A stretch of DNA of 64,000 nucleotides from Jacaranda mimosifolia (lineage: Eukaryota; Streptophyta; Magnoliopsida; Lamiales; Bignoniaceae), in the NCBI GenBank assembly GCA_018894105.1, contig CM032122.1, forward strand, positions 30,101,404 through 30,165,403, read 5' to 3'. The notes under the pieces are model-generated. The model had not been told where the DNA came from. It did not search any database and saw only the letters and a program-made list of their open reading frames with translations. Positions 12,983-26,452 of the stretch are shown here, piece after piece (within the stretch, counting starts at the first letter, position 1; each line of letters begins with the position of its first letter). A program made the position numbers and the translations under genes.

Positions 12983-14302
12983 AATTCATAGTTATTAATA
13001 CCTTATGTACAGTTATTTATGCCAATCAACGTTTTTGGAATATAATTCGTTTCAAATATTTAAAATTGATTTGTTGGGGATGAGTTTTTGAACCCAGACA
13101 TATCTATTAAACTTAATTTGACGAGATTTAACATCTAAGAGTTGAGGTGCAACTTAAATTGGGGGCATTGAAATATTGGGTGCTTGTTAAAAGTAAATCT
13201 TTTTGTTTTTTTCAATTACAAGAAAAAAAAAAATATATATATATATATATATCGATCCCCTTTTATGGGCCCCATTAAACTAGTGACACGTCGCAGGCCC
13301 AATAGCTGGACTTGGATCTAGATGTACCATTTTGAATTTTTTTATTTTTATTTTTATTCATTTTATATATTTTATTTTTTATTAAAGTTTATAATAGATA
13401 AAATATTCGATGGATATGATCTAATTAAAAAAAGTTTGTAATAAAAAATAAATGGAGCAAATATAAATTTTGCTCAATCTTATTCATTAATGATTTGAAT
13501 TCGAATAATATAGTATTACATATATATATTTATATAGTATTATACATATATACACACATGGTCCTTATAGCAATGCCAAAGTATGTTTTTAGATAAATGT
13601 AGTAATGAACTCTTATACAACATATCAAATCAGGTGTTTTTTATGTAAATTGTTAAATTTTGAACTTCTCTACATCATAATTGCATTACTCGTTTCTCTA
13701 TTTTATGATGGAAAATATATGAGAAGAATAATGAGCAGCAGCAGAATGCCATGATATGACAATAATGCAATACAAATTTTGATTTAATCAAAATGAGTTT
13801 GTTTTTTTTTTAATAAAACTTTAAGCCTGTAATTAATTGATTGGAGAATCAAGTGTAATTATTATGATTTATAATGTCAAACAAGTATTATTATCAGCAA
13901 ACCAACCTAAAATGCAATAATTTGGTGAATAAATGTTTAAATCTTTTGAATTTTGAATATTAGATCAGCCCATTAAATCTTTCATTTTACTTGTTTTTTT
14001 ATCTAGTACACATCAAATATATGTTATTCATAATTTACTATTTATTTAAAAAAAATACTTTATACCGTTAACATTGAGTTTACTTGAAATAGAAAATCTG
14101 AACTACAAATCTACAGCCTAATTATTCAAATTTACAATTACAGCCCCACAAAACATTCTTAACAACTAAACTTATTTAATAAGCGAAATTAATGTTTGAA
14201 ACATTCTTGCCCAAATCCTCCGGCATCGCCAAACCCATGTGTTAATCGGTCCACATACTCAGGCAGAGATTATATAGCTGGAAAATGGTTGCCCAAAAAA
14301 AC

Positions 14303-14310
14303 TATAAATA
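14303..14310 (+). promoter_or_regulatory. TATA box of the LEA gene
   Basis: TATAAATA 98 bases upstream of the LEA start codon, a normal distance for a plant core promoter with a short leader of about 65 bases. I saw no G-box ABRE or DRE core in the proximal 150 bases. Confidence 0.65.
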
Positions 14311-14407
14311 CACTTGCAATAAAATCAAAGCTTTTATATATTATTTTTTCAAATATTTAGTTTCTTGAATTATAGCCTAATTCTCTAAAGAAAATTAAAG
14401 CAGCAAA

Positions 14408-15059
14408 ATGGAAGGCCAATCTGGAAAATTTCCAGGCCAACCTCAGGTAGTGTTTTCTTTTTTCTTTTTTCCTATACTTTTTATTTCTTTTGATCAAATT
14501 AAGTTATTAATTTTTTTTAAAGTTTAAATATTTTAATATAATGTCATTAAATATTATTATTTATTACAGATGAGAAGGGAGAGTGACGACTCGTTGAATC
14601 AATCGTCCGAGATCCAAGGTCAAGCCACCAACTTCTTCCAAGAGGTACACATTTTCATTTTTTAATTAATTTACATGAATATATATATATAAACGTGCAT
14701 TGATAATATTTTGCAATATATGGAAGACTGGAACACAAGTCAAGAACATGGCGCAAGGAGCGGCTGATATGGGAAAGGGAGCCGCTCAAGGGGCAGTCAG
14801 CCTGGCGCGTGGAGCGGCTCAAGGAGCGGCTAATATGGCTCAAGGAGCTGCTGATGCGGTTAAAAATACTTTAGGGATGAACAATTCCGGCAACACCAAC
14901 ACCGCCACCACAGGCAGCGGCGGCACCACCGCCGCCGCCCCCGCCCCCGCCACCACAAACCACGGCTCAACCTATTCAAGCAATATGATTGATATGGAGG
15001 GATTAACTTATCCAAGCAACACCCAAAATCCAAGCAACCCGGATTATAGCAAGATTTGA
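14408..15059 (+). CDS. LEA-type (group 3 / LEA_4-like) protein
   Basis: A small hydrophilic protein of 148 residues from three exons, 14408-14446, 14570-14644 and 14727-15059, with both introns in phase 0. It has a Gln/Ser-rich N-terminus, an Ala/Gly/Gln central region of 11-mer-like repeats (several AAQGAA / MAQGAAD blocks, about residues 42-80) ending in QGAADAVKNTLGMN, then a Thr/Gly/Ala/Pro-rich tail. The terminal block closely resembles the end of LEA_4 proteins such as Arabidopsis LEA7 (GAADAVKHTFGM), and also KIN/pollen-coat-like stress proteins. Such proteins are thought to protect membranes and proteins in drying cells. No signal peptide, so probably cytosolic. It is shorter than LEA7 and has fewer repeats. 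Family assignment is firm at the level of LEA-like, less so for the subgroup. Confidence 0.78.
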
Positions 15060-16875
15060 AATGATTTTTTCTCAATTTTCTTTCCCTTTAGATCAAAATA
15101 ATTCATTGGTTCATTTGTTTTTCTTAGTTAGTTATTTATCAATTGGTGCAGTTGTCCAAAGTGGCTCCAACCATTTTTTGTGACAATGATTGTTGATGTG
15201 TTCTTTTAATTGTTTGGACATTTATTAATGCATTGTTGGGAAATTTTGATGCAATATTGAGGCATGGAAATTACACAAGTACTTTGTAGTAGTTTTGCAA
15301 TTACGGAGTGATAAGAATGCTCCAAATCTATAATAAATACTAATCTTTGTTTGGTAGTAGTAAAAGCGAAGTTACAAGGATAAAGGAAATTATAATTGTT
15401 GAAAATATGAGAAAAATTATATATATATATATATATATAACCTATTTGTTTAGCTATATTGAATAGTTTTGAGGGGGAAGGAGAACATGAGACATTGTAA
15501 ATTTTATTTACATAAAGATTGAGCAAAATTAACATTCCAAGGCATAAATATTATTAATTTTAAAGGCATAAATATATTTCTTTTTTTATATTTACTATTT
15601 TCATCATAAATTTATTTTAAAAATTGCTAATAGAGTGTGTGTACGACAACACTTTGAAGTGCCACCTTCAAAAAAATGCCTCAAGCTAATGTTGGTGGAA
15701 GTTTTCTTATAAGTACATGGAGACACTTGGGCATATGCTTTTTGAAAAAATGCTTTAAATTGTTGAAGGTACTTTAAATTTAAAAATATTTAAAAAAATA
15801 ATTAGAGAATAAATAAAAGAGAAAAAAATCTCTTCAACACATATCTATACTTCTATGTTTTATCCTTCAAAATATTTAATTTTTTCTTTCATAATTATTC
15901 TCAAGCTTCCTATTGACTTTAGAAAGATATATACTGCTTCCAATCAGTTATCAATCTATAGATTGCCATATTTTTCTTATTACATTTTACCTTATCTTGT
16001 CAAATATTTATTTTGTTAAAAGTATTGCAAGAGCTCACCGAAAAATTCACAATTTCTAAGAAGCATTCTTATGTCTTCCATAATGTTGATACTAAAAATA
16101 AAATTCTTTTATGATTATTGAAGAACCTCAAAAACAATCAAATTAATTTCTTCGTATTTATAATAATATGCTATGCCTTAAAACACTCAAATTTATATTT
16201 CACAATCTTTTCCCTACTACTTTTCTAGCCATCCTATTTTTAGAGTACCAAATGGAAATGATTAGAAATTTACTCCCTTCCAAATCATATCAAGAGAAAA
16301 AAATAAATAAAAGTACAAATGCTACACTCACCCTTTGTGAAACAAATTCCACCTCACTCACCTTATATTTTCAATCTTCTACTCTGATATATATTTCATC
16401 TTAAATTCTACATGATTTACAACCAAGGATATTTTCTAATTAAAATATTTAATATACCTAATATTTATTTGTTGCATAAAATAAAAATAAATTACCAGTT
16501 GAAACAGAGAATTTGAACTGTGTGTTCCACCATTCATTCCCCATTTCCCAATCAATCAAACCCAAAAAGTTATGCCAAAAAAAAAAAAGCTGGAAAATAA
16601 TATGAAAACACTAATCAGATATAAATGTGGTGAACAAGGCATATCCCCTTCCCCTTCACTGGATTTTTCCAGTCAGACACCAAAAGTCCATTTTCTCGAA
16701 ACCTGACCACAAATCTCAATTATCATATACAACTTTCATGGGGGAGACAAAAAGACTCAAAAGTAAAAACAAAGTAGATGGGACCATAAACATGTGCAAG
16801 ATTTAACAGCAGAACAGAGAGCTCAGCAGATACATAATAAAATAAGCTTCTTACGGTCCATGTTCGGTTATAAGA
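15060..16875. other. intergenic region between the LEA gene and BRCC36
   Basis: AT-rich; includes the LEA 3' untranslated region, a short (TA)n run at about 15419-15439, and from about 16600 the probable 3' untranslated region of BRCC36 on the minus strand. No gene or delimitable transposon seen. Confidence 0.6.
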
Positions 16876-19800
16876 CTAAGATCCCCTTCTGGTACGGCTA
16901 CCACTCGCGTTCTTTAGGTGGCTTAAGTTGGGAGGATACAAGTCTCTTTGACTGAACGAGGCACTACTTCGAAGCCCCCCTTGAGATGGCGAGCGTGGAG
17001 AAGAATTTGATGGGCTTCCTCTTGAAAGCTCGGATTCCAAGATGTTGGCTTCTTCGGCCAACAGTTTTAACTGTTTCAAGAAAAGCCAAGTATGAAGTGT
17101 TTACAAATGTTCAAGGCATCACACTTTCCGGATCATTCAAGAAATTATCCCCATTTGCCATATCTGCTTCAAAACTAACATCATGTAACCTAAATATCAC
17201 CGCAAATTTCACTAGAGACACAAATTTGTCTGATGGGCTTCATCGACAAAGGCAATGCTTTATAAGAGGATTTTATGATGGGAGGCCGGAATTAGATTAG
17301 AGTGAAGAATGAGCATTCTACAATACTATCTAATTTCAATAAGTAATCATTCGGAACTGGCCTGCAGTAAATGAACGGTCCGATATCAAATCGAGCAACA
17401 AAATCAGCGAAAAAAGAGTTTCCTTAAGCATGACACAGAGCCCCATCAAAGTTCATTCACATATTGTATAACAAAAAGGAATTGAATCAACCAAGTTTAC
17501 CCACACGAGAACGAAAAGAAACCAATAACCAACTTTCCACTTCTGAGGGCAATGCCCAGGCAAAAAGTTCTTTCTTCCATTGTAGGTTATCCCTTTAACC
17601 AGTGGCAAAACCGTAAAAAGAAAATTATTACAAGACATACACACTAAACTATAGAGACTGACTATTACCTGAATTTCATTTTCTCTCAAGCGATCTTGAA
17701 GAACACTCATGGCGGGACTCAAGCTGCAATGAGTAACATACAGAACATCACTTCAAACACACAGCTAAAGTAGCTAGATGAAATATCATTTTTACTGCTT
17801 TTTACCAATATTCGATCATCTTGCACATGGAAGCCTTGTATGTGGATGTGTGATGAATGAAAGATAGAGGATGAATTTTGCCATTCCTATGATGCATCAA
17901 GATAGAGTGGTTGGTCATTAAACAACAATATGAAATAGTCGCCATAAGAAATGGAATGACGGTATGCCAGTTGCATATTATCTCACCCCGTATTTTGTGC
18001 CATTGCTTGGTTATATGCAGTCCTCTCCTCCTCATACAGTACACGTTGAAGATTCGTAAAGGATGACAGAGGCGAATCAAGATTGAGAAGGGACGATGTA
18101 GGCAGAATATGAAGAGGAATTTCCTTTCTGACAAATTCTGCCCCGCTGCCAGCGAAGAAAATCCCTTTAAAGAATCGTGCAGAGAAATACATTATATGCC
18201 AACTTGTAAATATGCCAGAAGAAAAGGCCTCTCTTGACGTGGTAAAAGGAAATAAAAGCAAACGCAATGAGCAAAAAGAATTTACACTGTAAGTGAATGA
18301 ACCTAAAATATATGGTTCGTTACACTTACTTTTCATCTTAAATAGCTAAAACACCCAGAAGTGGTGAATTGATCATGTTGCCTCAACTTAAAAATTTCAA
18401 CAAATGATAAATTATGAATTCATTAAATTATTCTACACTTTGATATCTTAGTAATGCTTATATATTTTAAGAGGGTGTATTTATAATACTTTTTGTAGAC
18501 AAGATGGTGTCTGTAATATATCCCTAATTAAACTTCATTAAGCCAAAGAATTCAAGATATCTCAAACACAACTATCATTTTTGCCCCTTAACTATACAGA
18601 GAGGCAACAGAAGAATGACACAATTATGGATGCTGCAGTAATTTTTCAGTTAAAAAGTGATGATGTTGAAAAGAAAGCCAGAAAACACAACATTTACTAG
18701 AAGTCTCCTTAGAACTGCCTGAACTCCACCATTAATAAGTAAAAGATGAACTCAATGCCAGACTAGTTTGAGAACATTAGAGCTGTGAGCGTGATTTTTT
18801 GTTGGGGAAATTAAATATAAATCTGTGGCATATAGAGCCAACATCTCAAAAGCACCAGGCCAAGCAAGTTAAAGAATTTTTATGAACTTCCAATTTTTTT
18901 CCTGTACGACTTTCTAAATAAAAAGCTAGCGCAGCAAGGAAGTCAGCAATGCTTATTTCATCCCATAGCTTATCCATGTCAAACTTATACTCAAAACAAA
19001 CATAAATAAATCATCTAATTAATAAATATGGAGATGTAAATTCAAGACAGGTCAGCATGAAGTGATTCATCATGCTCAAAGATGAGCTGATTGTTCGCAA
19101 GGGATTCTGGATTGTTTATAGATCATCAAATTCCCAAAAATGGAATGAAAAGTTGGTCCATGTAAATGATCGAGACCTCACACTCAGGCCTTAACCTGCA
19201 CAGTGAACCTATTGTGGATATTCAGTTTGCTATCAAAGAACAATTGGATGGGGCAACTGAGAGTGCAGTGACATCAATCTAAGTTTACAGAGTTGTGCGA
19301 TAGGATTGCTATGGCCAAATGCTCTTTTCAACAATGTCCTTTCGTATTTGGGGATGCCCCCACATAATATTCATTTTCCTTAATGTCTTAATCACATTAT
19401 TCTTTACCAATCCATTCTCTAACTAATAACATATATTTCAGACTTAGTCTGGAAACCAGAATATACTAATGAAATTATAAGACCACATATGTTACCTCAT
19501 TTCCAAATTCGACAGATGCATTGCTTCTTGCATGCCTTCTGACATATCCATGGGATCCAAATCATGAATTGCATTATTTAAACTATTGGCATGGTAATTA
19601 TTTCCTGTTTTGGCATCAGCATTCGCAAAAAAGCCTCCCAAGCGTGGTGATTTTCCCGCACCCTAGCAAATCAAATGCCATTAGTATTCATCAGCGGTCA
19701 AGAAAAACAATTGAATTGACTGATGGAAATTGAAGCATTGCCATTCTAGGTGGACCATTTGTGTAGTTAGTAAACCCAGCATATAGGATTATAAGGAAAC

Positions 19801-22800
19801 TTATCGAGAACCATTATTCCAACAGTTCAACAGATTTCGCCTTCAGGGCCACCGAGTATGGTTGTTGAACAAGCCATCACAGACTTGGTTAACATCAGAG
19901 CAGCAGGGAAAAAAACTTGACAGAAGGAAAGGATAGCATTTGCAGAAACTACAGATAATGGCAGAGGAATCAGGAGCCATGCATTCATGGCATACCTTAG
20001 AAGCTAAAGCAGCTGCGCCCGAATCTCCAGTATCTTGTTCCACGCTTTCTCCTTTGGAAGAGCCAAACACAGCCATGGTATTTTCTGAGGAACTTAAAGA
20101 CGATTCAATATCTATAACAGAACTTTTTTGTACAGGGGAAAGAGAAACAGGTTTCAGCACGTGATTCTGCTTCCCGTCCAAGGACTGAAATGCAATGACT
20201 TGAATCCTTCCAACCTGTAATGATTTATATCAACTTAGAAAGAAAAATTGAAGAAGTTGATTGTCATAGACAATCTTATTAGCACTAACCTTTTGAGCAT
20301 CTTCACTGAAACAGGAAAATATCAACCCAATAAACCCAGAATCCAATAACTGATACATTGCCTGTGTCCGCACATCTGCAGAAATCCCATAAGATGAACA
20401 TATATTACCATAAGAGATAAGAGTTATACAGACCAAATATTCTCAGAAAAGAAAAAATTATAAAGACCTAATTTTCCAGGAAACTATGAAAAATACGACT
20501 ATGATAGTGACTATATCATATAAGTCTTCCACATTTTAACAAGCGCCTTCATGCAGAAAACCTCATACCAACTAAAGAAAAATATAATGAGGAAAAAGAA
20601 GCATCAAGAGAAAAATCAAGTTGGATTTTATTATCTTCTATGTGCTGGTCATCAAAACTTTTCTCAAAGTGTCAATTTAGCTAGCCTGGAAGTAAGGGAA
20701 TCAGATTGAGCTTTGTAAGTTGGCAATAAAAGTGATATCTAATTGACTGGAGAACCAGAAAACGATGATCCATGGGTAAAAGGTTAATCAATTATCTAGG
20801 AACTAAATTATGCTCTATAGAAACATACTAAAAATTAAAATTGGAATTAGGACAATGAAAAGGACTTGCAGATTACAAAGGTTTTAATTCCAGTCCAAAA
20901 TCTCTTACAAACAGAAAAATTAGAATTTAATCAACAAAAGGCTTATAGCAAGTTTGTCGTAAGACCATAAAGATTTGCTGCTGCCGTTTCCTTTTAGTAA
21001 AATATAAGTATATAACATAAGGTAATCAGTGACAAAACTACTAATAAAGTGAAAATCATTTCCCCAGAAGCACTTGGATTTATTAAAAACTTACCAACGT
21101 GAGAAGGGAGGACTGTAATATGAGGATGTGAGTGATACCAGCCAATCACTCTAGTTGTAGTCCCTGTTGCCATTGTCATTCTGTGTTATATAGTTAATTG
21201 GACAAAGTCATTGACTATCAGTGGAGTGAAAACAATAAACCCCAGTAACCTCACATTTCATCATGCACATTTTGAGTCCAGACCTCGTCTAGCAAGTGAA
21301 TTGGATAATTAACTCCAACAGCTTAAAAGATTATTCATGAAATAGTTTATGCTTCTTTGTAGTGATAGTTATGGCATATAATATCCAATCAGCCAAAACT
21401 AAGATTTACAAATCAGATAGTTTATAATATCAATAACCAAACATAAGGAATAGAAAAGTCAGAAGCAAAGGCTAGCAAAAGTATCTATTAATCACACGCG
21501 TGAAACATAAACTATTCCAATTATATATGCAGCTATCAAACACAGCAGCAATTATTTTAAATAATTCTCCTCGTTTCACATTTCTTTTTGTGATCAAGTT
21601 TTTCAACATTATCCACAAGTCCAATGAGATTAATCATTGCAAAAAGGATATCTCGGCATGAACTGATGCAGCAGTCAGCTGCTCTGGGTTAGTCTCTACT
21701 CTATCCTTCTGCCGATCAGAACGTGGCTGCGGAAGTGCTCCCCAAATTAATGCAGTTACGTTACCATTCTTTGAATGCTGAACCAGAAACAAAATGTAAT
21801 TTAGTTGTATTCTAGTGCATGCAAAACATCAGAAACCAAATGTTTCAATTGCAATCATTCTAACTTCCTGTGATGAAAACAGTAACAGGTTAAGTCTGAG
21901 AATCAAATGACAAATCAAGTATCTGAGACTAGACTACTACATTGATAAAGCAGAACTCTATGTTAATAATGCCTTGGTCAATGCCACTGCAACCAGTAGT
22001 TTTTACAATGGCATGTCCAATTTTCAGATTAAAATAAGTACGACGGCATATCCAGTCAGTGGCTCTGAGGCCATAATTTATGACAGTTCTAATAATGTCA
22101 ATAAGCTTTAGTTGGGTTCTCATGAAACTCAACCTAATGAGGTGAATTTGCCCAAGGATTTGCTATTCCCAATAAAATACCATGAAAGAATATCAAACTA
22201 AGGTTTTCATCAGGAGGCAAAATAATGTTGAATTATACCTAATAATTTCTGAAAAAACTTTTAATACAATCAAATTTGCAGAACTTAAAAACCAAATTAT
22301 TGTCACATTGCTACTGTAAACCATGTTTTGAAAATAAATGTTCTTTAACATATGAATCAATATAAATAGTGTGCAACTCAAGAATTTATAAAGCTAGTTT
22401 ACACTACCTTCATAGATATGGGAGCACATGACAATTTGAAAAACCCACTTTAAAAACACACCGAAATCCTCAAAAATAAATTATTGTCTCGCATGTTTAA
22501 TTCATAAGTTCCTCTTCTTTTATAAACTTAATTTAAAATTTTCTGCAAGAATCCACATTTTCCAAGTGCAGTTCAAATTTGACCTAAAGAGCAACTAGAC
22601 AATAATTCTGGGAGGTGTCAAATATCAAATGCGCAAATCAACAAGTCAATGAAGCAAAAATTTGCACTGCCATTTGGCAAAAACATAACCATAAAAAATA
22701 CAATCTTTCCATACAAAACCCATTAGGAAATGGAGAATCAGAAAGGAAAACAGGTAATCTATAAATATGAATGTCACCAAAAGCATCTTTATAAATTTTC

Positions 22801-23105
22801 AAAGGCAGGTCTGTAATCAATTCCAGTGAATGAACAAGTCTGCAAAGCAAGAACTTGGGAATCCACCACTCAAAACACCCAAAAATTACTATTTTCCCAC
22901 AAATTGGAACAGTGCAAGGACCCAAACTTTACAAAGCTAGAAAAACCCATAAAAATGGCAAAAATAAAGAAAGAAAACAGAAAAATCTATGAACCTGGAT
23001 ATCACCAAGAAGAAGGCCCATGATCTCCTCAGTCTCAGTGGACAATGCATGGGTCAGACACGTCAACCACACTTCCTCCGACATCTTCACACTCGTTAGA
23101 GACAT
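16876..23105 (-). CDS. BRCC36: BRCC36-type Lys63-specific deubiquitinase (MPN+/JAMM)
   Basis: Zinc metalloprotease that cleaves K63-linked ubiquitin chains; in plants as in animals it works with BRCA1-associated complexes in DNA repair and recombination. Nine exons by hand (minus strand): 23105-22995, 21777-21652, 21182-21095, 20375-20290, 20214-19996, 19662-19496, 18145-17987, 17723-17669, 17070-16876; they join to 401 residues, as expected for plant BRCC36. The start MSLTSVKMSEEVWL is as in orthologues. The JAMM motif is intact: Glu in STETEEIMGLLLG, then H-S-H-P-x7-S-x2-D in WYHSHPHITVLPSHVD, with the Asp codon split across exons 3 and 4. The C-terminal half is Ser-rich with a short helical region (LQRVLYEEERTAYNQA and LQDRLRENEIQ). 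Intron 2 is of the AT-AC U12 class. Confidence 0.93.
21183..21651 (-). other. U12-type AT-AC intron (BRCC36 intron 2)
   Basis: Read on the minus strand, the intron starts ATATCCTTTTT, an exact match to the U12 5' splice-site consensus, directly after GCC GAG. It ends AACAC before AGA ATG. Only this AT-AC choice keeps phase 0 between exon 2 and exon 3, and the joined protein matches the family around the junction. A branch-point-like TTAAC lies about 11 bases before the 3' end, in the narrow window required by the minor spliceosome. Length 469 nt. Confidence 0.85.
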
Positions 23106-24708
23106 CCCTCTTCTTTCTCTCCCTCTTTTTCTATACGTATACCGATCAATATACTCTTCTAAACGTATTTTTCTTTATATATCTCCTAAAAAGCTCCTGA
23201 AAAATCTATTGGTTTTTTTCTGCAAAATGGCTTCAATATTTGATTTGCCTCCCAATGATGCAAAGAGCCACACCAAGAGTGAGAGGTTTGGGTTGGGGGT
23301 TTTGGGGGAAAATTGGAAATTTCTTTTTGGGTTCTTGAGGACTGCGCCGTGTAATTGATCGGTATGGTGGGCCGCAGCTTTCTTATTCTGCACCCTCGAT
23401 TCCTGGCCGCACGTTCTTGTTTTATTTCCTTTCGGTTGAATTACATTTTGCCCCTCTGATTATATGCATCTTGACACTTTGCTCCCTTCAATTAGAGCAA
23501 TACCACTCATCTCAAAATAATTAGTAAAATGTTGAAATTGGGTAAGCTTAATTTGTTAAATTTCTAATAGACATCTTAATAGTTTAAAGAGACTTGTTGT
23601 TAAATTAAATATATTATAAAATAGCACAAAGATTAATTTCAATTATTATGATGCTTTCAATATATATTTTGTCAAAAAAAAACTCTTAAATGCCGTTATA
23701 GTTAAAGTTGAAGTAAATACTCATATTTGGTATCTTTGGTATACCTTAAACTTAGTGTAATATCAATTAACATAAAAAAAAATTCACAATTATTTTGTAT
23801 GCAGTAGTGCATTCAGTTATCAGCAAATATTATCTCATTGAAAATAATTGATTTTTCTCTTTCTTTTTATTCTTTTACTTGTTATCACGTAATATATATT
23901 TTTTATAATTTCAACATTTGTATTAATTTCCATAAATACATAAAAACAACACATAATTAAGATGATGGGTATCCACTTAGAATATTGAAATTAATATTCA
24001 TTATATGAACAATAAAATTAAGGTGAGGCTAACTATTTTAGAGTGTGCATGGAAATTATGTGTAGCAACATAATTTATGCAGTAATAATATTTCGAATAT
24101 GCTTAATTATTGGGTTGAAGGGCTAAATAATCTTTGTATTCTGAACGTTTCTTCATTTTCCTTGAAATACAAATGCATTATTACTTTTTGATAAATCAAA
24201 TTAGTTATTCGGCCTAGACTGATGAATACTATTGTAATTCACTATTTTTATTTATCTATTTTATATTTTCCTTTATCCTTGTTTCCTTTGGTTGTGCCCC
24301 ATTTAAGAAAAATGGGCAACCTATCGCACAAAATGTCCCTTAATTTCAAAATTTTGGTCTTTGCACCATGTACTTAATAGAAGTGTGATCAAGTGAGAAT
24401 ATGGCATCAATGATTGAATTCTAATTAATTGGTTAATATCCAATATTACATATAAATTTCATATGATACTATTTAAATAGCGGGGTAAAAAATATCATGA
24501 AATAATATTATAAGATTGTAAGTTTAAAATATTAATTCATGCTATAAATATAGTGTAATGCGCCAATAAGACCCTATGCAAGTTATAAGAGTTAACTCCA
24601 AAACTTTATCATTAGTGATTAAATTCAAGTTCCATTTAGGTACTTTTATTAATTTATTTCTATACTAATATATTTCACTTCATTTATTTGTACTTGAGTA
24701 GTTTTGAG

Positions 24709-25296
24709 TAGGAGTGTTCAAATCTAATCCAATTAAAAAAAAAAACGATGAACTAATCCAAAAAATAAAAAACCGACCAAAATCAAACTTTTTTGGATTG
24801 AATTGGATTTGTTGCCTAAAAATCGATTGGATTGAGTTAGTTTTAGATTTTAATCTAAAAAATGATCAATCCAAATCGAATCGAAATTTATATACTAATA
24901 ATATAAAAAATATATTTCTTATTTGTAAAATACACAAATAAATTAAAATAAACTAAACCTATGATTTTTTCACTTTCGAAAATCAAAATATATAGAAATA
25001 ATTATTGTGGACTTATAACTTTATAATTTGGTGTTCTTACATAATTTCACAATATTAGTGTGATATGATAGCTAAATAAAAATTTAAACTATTAAATTAG
25101 TTTAATTATTAATAGTAACTTATCAAATATTTTAATTAAAATTTTGAATTAATCGATCAAATCTGAACCGATTTAAAATGGATTAGATTGGATCAAGTTT
25201 ACAATAAAAATCTAACATATCCAATATACATTATATAGTTTGAATCGATTAACTTTTTGTCCTAAAATCAATTCAAACCGAACCGCAAACACCCTA
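24709..25296. mobile_element. decayed hAT-like non-autonomous element
   Basis: Ends TAGGAGTGTT (left) and TAGGGTGTTT (read inward from right) are inverted, and the flanks GTTTTGAG (24701-24708) and ATTTTAAG (25297-25304) match at 6 of 8 positions, as an eroded 8-bp duplication would. The interior is AT-rich with repeated AATCCAAT / AATCGAAT-like blocks. No ORF of note. Confidence 0.5.
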
Positions 25297-25520
25297 ATTT
25301 TAAGGTAATGAAATAAAACAAATAAGGGAAGATTTCAAAGCCGGGAATAAAATTGAAATGAGTAATGTTTTTAAGCATAATTCTTTTTCGTCAAACAATG
25401 CTGATATTATGTTTCAAATTCATTAATCTTTTGAATGTTTCACAATTGTACTTTGCAATTAATATTTTGATGCATCAAATTATATAATTAATTACTTCTC
25501 CTAAAAATATAAAATTGTAA

Positions 25521-25548
25521 TGATGATGATAGCAGCAGCAGCAGCAGC

Positions 25549-25597
<49 letters not shown>
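25521..25597. repeat. compound microsatellite (TGA)n-(AGC)n-(TAA)n
   Basis: Three adjoining triplet arrays: about 3 TGA, 6-7 AGC and about 15 TAA units. Their order suggests stepwise point mutation of one array. Confidence 0.92.
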
Positions 25598-25689
25598 TCT
25601 ACTTATTAAATTTGCTTTGGACAAATAAATGGAGAAGAAAAACAGTAAAAAGACAAAAGAAATTGTGAAAACAGATGAGCAACTCCAGA

Positions 25690-26323
25690 ATACGGGTGGC
25701 AATTTCAACCCACCCTGTGGGTACCTGATCCGACCAACCCCATATGGGGCAGGTAAAAATCCAATCCGCACAAGGCGGGGTGGGATGGGGTGGGGTGGGG
25801 TGGGGCCGGGCGGGGCAGATTTTAATATAAAATTTGTGCGGGGCAGGGTGGGGTGAGTTCGGGTTCAATACCAATCCGCCCCACCCCGCCCCGGGTATTT
25901 ATAACTTAATTATATTTATATATATATTTATATTTTATTTTTTTGTTGGTGTTTGGATATTGTTATGTTAAATTATTTTAACTTTTTTGAGATTGTTGTG
26001 AATTGATATATTGCATGGACTATTGAAAGACACCAAAATTTGTGTTTGATTTTTGTGGCTATGATATTTATAAAGACAAAATTATTATTTTGTTTGAAAT
26101 TGTATTAAATTGTTGTGAATTTGGCAGAGACGGGATAGAGCGGGGCGGGTGCGGGTGCAGGTGCAGATTTTATATATTTAATACGGGACGAGTTGAAATT
26201 TTTAGATCTTAAACCCATGGACGGGTTTTAAAATATTTTTTTGAATGCGGGGCGGGTTTGGGTTTAACAAAAACCCGCCCCACCCCACACCACCCCACCC
26301 CGGCCCGCCCCATTGCCAAGCCT
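25690..26323. mobile_element. hAT-type element with GC-rich ends and perfect 8-bp duplication
   Basis: 634 bp flanked by identical ACTCCAGA at 25682-25689 and 26324-26331. Both ends are very GC-rich (repeats of GGGGTGGGGCGGG type, and CCCGCCCCACC on the opposite side) around an AT-rich core. The ends share TGGCAAT in inverted orientation, as in hAT elements with TAGGGNTGGCAA-type termini. No coding capacity. It lies about 20 bases upstream of a TATA-like CTATTTAT and 130 bases upstream of the BADC start codon. Confidence 0.85.
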
Positions 26324-26452
26324 ACTCCAGAAGGTGGGGGCCCTATTTATTTCAGTCTGGCTTTCTTCGTTAATATCGTTGCAGTCCAAAGCTTCAGAAC
26401 ACAAATTCTCAGGCACTACCACCGCCGCAGTTCTTCTTTTCTTCACTTTCAC

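Larger units (their letters stand above)
10771..14407. other. AT-rich intergenic region
   Basis: No gene seen. Contains one delimited hAT-type element (12593-12982), a short (TA)n run near 13230-13252 and long A/T homopolymers. The last 200 bases hold the promoter of the LEA gene. Confidence 0.6.
23106..26452. other. shared upstream region of BRCC36 and BADC
   Basis: The two genes diverge from here. The BRCC36 leader and promoter should lie just above 23105. The rest is AT-rich with a decayed hAT-like element (24709-25296), a compound microsatellite (25521-25597) and a GC-rich hAT-type element (25690-26323). The BADC core promoter sits in the 130 bases between that element and the BADC start codon. 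Confidence 0.6.

Noticed and set aside
25475..25874. Tyr/Cys/His-rich and Pro-rich ORFs
   Set aside because: They translate the compound microsatellite and the GC-rich end of the hAT-type element.
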